Below are positions 18,064 to 23,112 of a DNA stretch of 23,112 nt, in pieces. The notes under the pieces were generated by a model. The model ran no database searches and was not told the origin of the DNA. It saw only the letters and a list, made by a program, of their open reading frames with translations. Position numbers and translations under genes: made by a program. Positions within the stretch are counted from its first letter, which is position 1, and every line of letters begins with the position of its first letter. The DNA is taken from assembly GCA_905221605.1 (NCBI GenBank), contig CAJNDS010001326.1:1-23112 (forward strand), written 5' to 3'. Source of the DNA: Symbiodinium natans. Lineage: Eukaryota > Sar > Dinophyceae > Suessiales > Symbiodiniaceae.

Positions 18064-18774
18064 ATGAGCCTCCAAAAGGAAGTGCTTTGCGGTGCTGAAG
18101 TGCTCTGTACCATGGAGTGCCGTTGCCAAGCAGCTACCTGTCGCTTGTGTTCTCTGAAGCGGACCTGCCGCGAGCTGCAACAGCGCTTGCGAGAAGGACA
18201 GCGGCCGCTTGTCAGGGCAGCCCGAAAAGCCCACAGAGTGAGTTGGCCGTGCGGACTTTCCCCAAAGCAGCGGCATCAGGTCTTGTGTACCTATGTTCTC
18301 AGCGGTCACAATGCAATAGTGGCCATGCAGCACGCCCGACAACTACAGAGGCGTGCAGCGTCTGACGACACGCTGCCAAGCATTACGTTTGTCCAGAATC
18401 TTTACCGGGAAGCTGCGGCTTCTGATGTTCATGCCTGTACAGATCCGCAGACGGCGGCCCAAAAACATGCTTCTCGAGAAGCTCACGTTTTCTTGGCAGA
18501 GGCCAACCTTTTTCGCTGGGTTCGGCAGCAGAACTTTCGTTGTCACTCGGCTCCGACCTCGGAGGCGGCCCTCTTCGAGTTTCGACGAAGATTGGGTGAT
18601 CATGCTGGCTGCCGGGCTGCCACAAACCGTGGCGGCCGGAAGTGGTTGCAGCGATGGTGTAAACGTTGGGATGTGAGTAGAGGAACCGTGCCAGTGCGTG
18701 TGGCTGTGGAGCCTGCGCGCTTGCCCCAGAAGGCTTGGGTGCATTTTCTTCTGAAGTTAAGACTTTTTGCATAG
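18064..18774 (+). CDS. Helix-turn-helix exon of the pogo-like gene, unit 2
   Basis: The encoded 236 residues are identical to unit 1, including the WLQRWCKRWDVSRG helix-turn-helix at residues 194-207. The start has the same ambiguity: ATG at 18064 or an upstream splice acceptor. The open frame runs into the presumed intron that begins near 18766. Confidence 0.7.
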   Translation: MSLQKEVLCGAEVLCTMECRCQAATCRLCSLKRTCRELQQRLREGQRPLVRAARKAHRVSWPCGLSPKQRHQVLCTYVLSGHNAIVAMQHARQLQRRAASDDTLPSITFVQNLYREAAASDVHACTDPQTAAQKHASREAHVFLAEANLFRWVRQQNFRCHSAPTSEAALFEFRRRLGDHAGCRAATNRGGRKWLQRWCKRWDVSRGTVPVRVAVEPARLPQKAWVHFLLKLRLFA

Positions 18775-18906
18775 ATTGAGGAGCCTTTTTTGGGGTCACA
18801 AGCAAGCATCATATTTGGAGTTGCAAATCGGCCCAGTACCAAAAACGGGACCGCTTTCTGGCCCAAAAAATGGGGGGCCCAAATCTGAATTTGTGTCCGG
18901 GCAGAA

Positions 18907-19794
18907 GTGGCGGTGTTCTTCCAATCGCTCAGCTTCCTTCGACATGCAAGTGCACCCCGACGTCTTTTGCATCTCAACCTTGATGAGACATCTGTAGCTC
19001 TGACGCCGCACCCTCTTTGTGGCTTGGTGGTCCAACGCCGCCACTGGGGAGCAGACGTGGAGGGCCCACGTCTGCCGGTTCGCAAGGGTGACTTGCGGAC
19101 ATTTGTGAGCTATGTGGCAGTGATATCAGACAACGACGAGCTTCAGCAGAGCTTGCCACATTTCGTCATCGGGAATAAGTCCGTGTTTACACTGGGCTTG
19201 ATGCAGACAGTGGCCGCAGAATGCCGCCCGGGGACACATGTCTGGCGAACAGTCTCCTCATGGAACTCCACATCACTGCTTTTGGCAATGCTGGACCTGA
19301 TTTCGCTAGCGTTGGACGGTTGGAGATGGTTGCTGGAACCGGTTCTCACCCTCGATGTGGCTCCATGCCACCTTTCCAAAGAAGTCTTTCTACGGGCGTG
19401 CGAGGTTGACATCAAATTGAATTTCGTGCCGGCCGGCGCAACATTCCTGCTGCAGCCGCTCGACGTGCGCGGCTTCTTCTCTTTCAAGTGGTGGCTCCGA
19501 ACGGAGTACCAAATCTTACGACAGCTTGGTGACGGACAAGTCAGCAAGTTGGACTGGGTACGTTTGCTCATGAGAGCGCGGGAAGACTTTTGGTCCCGCA
19601 GATCGTGGCGCAAATCCTTTAGTTTGACAGGGTGTCTGGGCGAAGCTCTGCCTTGTCTGTCCAAGAAGCTGCAAGCTTTTGAAATAGACCCTCAAGCAGC
19701 GGGTCGTTCTCCACCTTCGAAAGAAGCAAGCCAATGCATATGGCCGCGAAATCGCGCCATGGGCTATGCGTATGACCTTTTGTTTAAAGAGTAA
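18907..19794 (+). CDS. DDE endonuclease exon of the pogo-like gene, unit 2
   Basis: The 295 encoded residues are identical to unit 1, with the three catalytic Asp retained (NLDETSV, LDVAPCH, LQPLDV). The only nucleotide difference I see near the exon is GAG to GAA just before the GTG at 18907, silent if that codon is translated. It removes an alternative AG acceptor that unit 1 has at 11402-11403, which favours the shared acceptor at 18903-18904. The stop is TAA at 19792-19794. Confidence 0.85.
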   Translation: MAVFFQSLSFLRHASAPRRLLHLNLDETSVALTPHPLCGLVVQRRHWGADVEGPRLPVRKGDLRTFVSYVAVISDNDELQQSLPHFVIGNKSVFTLGLMQTVAAECRPGTHVWRTVSSWNSTSLLLAMLDLISLALDGWRWLLEPVLTLDVAPCHLSKEVFLRACEVDIKLNFVPAGATFLLQPLDVRGFFSFKWWLRTEYQILRQLGDGQVSKLDWVRLLMRAREDFWSRRSWRKSFSLTGCLGEALPCLSKKLQAFEIDPQAAGRSPPSKEASQCIWPRNRAMGYAYDLLFKE

Positions 19795-20029
19795 AGCTCG
19801 CCGTGGGACCGGAAGCGCTCAATGCTTGAAGCTCCAACGTCCGACAAGCGGGATGTGTGATACTGCTTGGGGAAGGTGCAACATGGTGGAAAGGACCATG
19901 CGTTCTTGGTGCTGGAAGTAGGGCCCAGCGTGTGCAATGTTTCTGAGCGGGAACGCGTGCTTTGCTTCGTGTGTCCTCAAGTGGGTGGAAAGAGAGACGT
20001 GTGCATGCGCCACGGTAGTTGCTGCAGCC
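19795..20029 (+). other. Intergenic spacer between unit 2 DDE stop and unit 3 ATG
   Basis: Same length and content as the spacer at 12292-12526, with the unit boundary at 19860 and the same TTGCTGCAG candidate trans-splice acceptor just before the ATG at 20030. Confidence 0.6.
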
Positions 20030-20441
20030 ATGAGTGCCGAAGCTGCTGCTGGCGATGTTGTACGAGATCTCAAAAGGCAGCGGCAAGAGCTGAAGGTGCC
20101 AAGAGACTTTTCTGTCCTATGCGCGCACGCCGCTGCCCATACACGTGCCTTTTTTGCCAGGACGAACTGAAGCGCGCCAGCAAAGCCCTTAAGAACGAAG
20201 CTGCTATCCTCAAGAAGAGCACTTCTTTTTGCGTAGCCTGCTCTGATGCAGTGTGACAGTGTGCGAAGCAGTTTTCCTTTAGGTCAGAAAGCGCCGCCGC
20301 CTTCTGCGAAAAGCAGGCGATTTGGACGACGACTCACTGATCTGGCTACTGCGCAGACGGCAAAACGCAGATGCCGGACCACGTCAAGAAGCGCAACGTC
20401 CACGCGACAATGCTGTTGGTGAAGAGCGTCAAGAGACCTGA
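20030..20441 (+). CDS. N-terminal exons of the array gene, unit 3
   Basis: Exons are 20030-20095, 20161-20232 and 20283-20441. Relative to unit 2 the first intron gains 3 bp, and the exons show only two changes: CTC to CTT in exon 2 and CTC to CTT in exon 3, both silent for Leu. Exon 3 keeps the Arg seen in unit 2. Three copies with intron indels and mainly silent exon changes support the exon model. The rest of this gene copy is beyond the window. Confidence 0.6.
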
Positions 20442-20996
20442 GCTGTGAACGGTTTAGCGAAGCTAAGTCCAAGCCACCCTGCTTGAGATATGTTTTTGCT
20501 GTGTCTGCGTTAGCTATCGCCAGTTGGCAGATGGCCAGCAGCGTCAAGTTGTGCGTTCTACAGAATGCAAGCACGCCTATGCATGTGGTCACGGAACGTG
20601 CCATGTGTAACGATCTCCTTGAACCTTGAAGGCTTGACCTCAGCCAACCAAACATGCTGATCGCCCAGATGTTGATCGAATGTGGTTGCTTGTTTCTCTT
20701 TGGCTCTTGCTTACAGTGCACGTTGTTGTTCTTATCCGAAACCACACGACAGCTGCCCAAGAAGCTTCCAGCGGTTGGGTGCGCGGCGGTCGCGATTTCA
20801 CCGGTGGATGCCGCAGTGGTCGCGCACTTGGAGAGATGCGGACACCATGGTGCTGTTTCTGTTCTCATGCCACGACTTTCAAAGATGCGCTTGGCAGATC
20901 ATGTTCGCAGGCCAGTTGCAATGGGAAGAGTCTTTGCCAAGTCCCGCAAGCCGTCCGGGCTTCTGCCATGACATTTGGTTTCTAGATGCATCATCG

Positions 20997-22290
20997 TGAC
21001 ACATCGCTACCATTGAGTACCATCTGCCCCCATCGCTTGCCAGTCCAGTTGGCTGAAGGTCTTTACCGTCACATTTCGATGCAGCAACAGCGGCTTCGAC
21101 CTCTGCGAAAAATGTGCACACGCCCCGGCCCCAGTCCGTTCCCTCACAACAGATCTGCTCGAATGCCTGCCCGTGTAGGCCTTTGCAGTACTTGTGCAAT
21201 CTTTGTCAAATGTGTATGCCACGCTGAATCACGCTGATGTTGCCCGTCGATTTTGGCATCCGGGAGGCAACCCTCGGACATACAGCTGAAGATTCTATTC
21301 GCTCCGATTTGGAGGCCATCCTGTCAGCAACAGGATTATTCACGACATGTCAAACTTGATTTTGGTGTTGTTTTCGCTATCTGCTTGTTTTTGTATGGGT
21401 TTTGCCTATATTTTGAAGGTGTTTTCCTTTTTTGGGGTCAGGGCAACCATCCTAAACCTTAAAAGTCACTACTCCCGACATGTCAAACTTGATTTTGGTG
21501 TTTCTGTTGCTCTCTGCTTGTTTTTGTATGGTTTTGCCTATGTTTTTAAAGGTGTTTTCCTTTTTGGGGTCAGGGCAGCCATCCTAAACCTTAAAAGTTA
21601 CTACACCCAACATGTCAAACTTGATTTTGGTGTTGTTTTCGCTTTCTTCGTGACACATCGCTACCATTGAGTACCATCTGCCCCCATCGCTTGCCAGTCC
21701 AGTTGGCTGAAGGTCTTTACCGTCACATTTCGATGCAGCAACAGCGGCTTCGACCTCTGCGAAAAATGTGCACACGCCCCGGCCCCAGTCCGTTCCCTCA
21801 CAACAGATCTGCTCGAATGCCTGCCCGTGTAGGCCTTTGCAGTACTTGTGCAATCTTTGTCAAATGTGTATGCCACGCTGAATCACGCTGATGTTGCCCG
21901 TCGATTTTGGCAACCCTCGGACATACAGCTGAAGATTCTATTCGCTCCGATTTGGAGGCCATCCTGTCAGCAACAGGATTATTCACGACATGTCAAACTT
22001 GCTTTTGGTGTTGTTTTCGCTTTCTGCTTGTTTTTGTATGGGTTTTGCCTATATTTTGAAGGTGTTTTCCTTTTGTGGGGTCAGGGCAACCATCCTAAAC
22101 CTTAAAAGTCACTACACCCGACATGTCAAACTTGATTTTGGTGTTTCGGTTGCTCTCTGCTTGTTTTTGTATGGTTTTGCCTATGTTTTAAAGGTGTTTT
22201 CCTTTTTGGGGTCAGGCAACCATCCTAAACCTTAAAAGTTACTACACCCAACATGTCAAACTTGATTTTGGTGTTTTTTTGCTCTCTGCT
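20997..22290 (+). repeat. 654-bp direct duplication, unit 3
   Basis: Copies start at 20997 and 21651. The second copy lacks 11 bp (ATCCGGGAGGC) present in all other copies. Confidence 0.9.
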
Positions 22291-22711
22291 TGTTTTTGTA
22301 TGGGTTTTGCCTATATTTTGAAGGTGTTTTCCTTTTGTGGGGTCAGGGCAACCATCCTAAACCTTAAAAGTCACTACACCCGACATGTCAAACTTGATTT
22401 TGGTGTTTCTGTTGCTCTCTGCTTGTTTTTGTATGGTTTTGCCTATGTTTTTAAAGGTGTTCTCCTTTTTGGGGTCAGGGCAACCATCCTAAACCTTAAA
22501 AGTTACTACACCCAACATGTCAAACTTGATTTTGGTGTTTTTTTGCTCTCTGCTTGTTTTTGTATGGGTTTTGCCTATATTTTGAAGGTGTTTTCCTTTT
22601 GTGGGGTCAGGGCAACCATCCTAAACCCTAAAAGTCACTACGCCCGACATGTCAAACTTGATTGTTTTTGTATGGTTTTGATTATATTTTGGAGGGTGTT
22701 TTCGCTTTTTG
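21344..22711 (+). repeat. 132-bp minisatellite blocks 1 and 2, unit 3
   Basis: Block 1 starts at 21344 and block 2 at 21987, separated by the second copy of the 345-bp unique segment. The alternating subtypes are the same as in units 1 and 2. Confidence 0.85.
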
Positions 22712-22723
22712 GTCCTACAGAGC

Positions 22724-23112
22724 AGGGCACAGTTTCTTTCACACTCTCTCACGCTCTCGTTTTCTCACACAATCTCGCGCGCGTAAGTGCCGCTCAAGGA
22801 TGTGGGATAAACATGGACATGCTTGGGCATGCGCCTAAGTTTTTGAAGGTAAGGACGTGGAGACGGTGAGCAGAAGCATAGCGACGGTAAGGGCATTTTG
22901 GCCACGTCGGAGAGGGCGCATTCTGTCTAGCTCTTCCTTTCTCTTTCACACAAGCTCTCGTTTGTCCATGTTTGTGAAGTGCCGCTCACGGATGTGAGAC
23001 AAACATGTGAATGCTTGGGCCTAAGTTTTTGAAGGTAAGGACGTGTAGACGGTGAGCAGAAGCATAGCTACGGGGGGACGCATGCTGGCAGTTCGGACAG
23101 GGCGCATTTTCT
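22724..23112 (+). repeat. 188-bp tandem repeat, unit 3 (cut by window edge)
   Basis: The first two copies and the first bases of the third are present. This stretch holds about six substitutions and a 2-G loss relative to unit 2 within about 330 bp, a clear jump over the rest of unit 3. Confidence 0.85.

Larger units (their letters stand above)
12357..19859 (+). repeat. Tandem array unit 2 (7,503 bp)
   Basis: Second complete copy, directly abutting units 1 and 3. Relative to unit 1 it lacks 3 bp in the first intron, gains one G near 14721, has one fewer C in the C-run near 15838, and gains 3 bp near 17547. Its protein-coding exons match unit 1 except for one His-to-Arg change in the third N-terminal exon and one silent GAG-to-GAA near the start of the DDE exon. 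Confidence 0.95.
19860..23112 (+). repeat. Tandem array unit 3 (first 3.25 kb, cut by window edge)
   Basis: Third copy in the same orientation. It gains 3 bp in the first intron relative to unit 2, lacks 11 bp near 21912 (between two GGC strings in the other copies), and accumulates most of its substitutions in its last 330 bp. The helix-turn-helix and DDE exons would lie beyond the window. Confidence 0.95.

Overview
The window looks like nuclear DNA of a eukaryote, most probably a dinoflagellate of the Symbiodiniaceae type. Four observations point that way: genes in near-identical head-to-tail copies with short spacers, AG|G splice acceptors and a possible non-GT donor, a copia-type polyprotein of the kind common in these genomes, and a pogo-like DDE gene of a style I associate with them. 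There are no bacterial operons, no rRNA or tRNA genes that I can recognise, and no CRISPR array. The organism assignment is inference from style, not from a marker gene.

Region 1 (1-3830, minus strand) is the 5' part of a Ty1/copia LTR retrotransposon that runs off the left edge. Reading leftwards it has a candidate 211-bp LTR (3830-3620), a primer binding site (3619-3608), a Gag start (3555) that needs one frame change, and then a reading frame open from 3478 to the window edge. That frame carries two zinc knuckles, a Gly/Lys-rich linker, an aspartic protease (DSGAG) and an integrase (HHCC plus D,D,E). Protease followed directly by integrase is the copia order.

Region 2 (3831-4853) is the flank between the retrotransposon and the array. 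Its left third is a frameshifted relic of an RNase H domain on the plus strand, which the LTR element appears to have interrupted. The rest is not recognised.

Region 3 (4854-23112) is a direct tandem array of a 7,503-bp unit: unit 1 at 4854-12356, unit 2 at 12357-19859, and the first 3.25 kb of unit 3 at 19860-23112. Units 1 and 2 differ at about a dozen substitutions and four small indels. Each unit begins with three short exons encoding a basic coiled-coil N-terminus and ends with two long exons encoding a pogo/Tigger-like (CENP-B related) helix-turn-helix and a DDE domain with an intact D...D(35)D triad. Only 235 bp separate the DDE stop codon of one unit from the ATG of the next, so the unit is gene-sized. 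I infer, but cannot prove, that both exon groups form one gene split by about 5 kb.

That 5-kb interval is layered with repeats: a 654-bp duplication, a 132-bp minisatellite alternating between two subtypes, a 188-bp triplicate, a C-rich 60-bp repeat, a 23-bp-arm hairpin and a seven-tract G-quadruplex motif. It also holds open frames of about 180-215 codons on both strands whose coding status I cannot settle. Variants are shared between units in a patchwork, which suggests unequal exchange or gene conversion.
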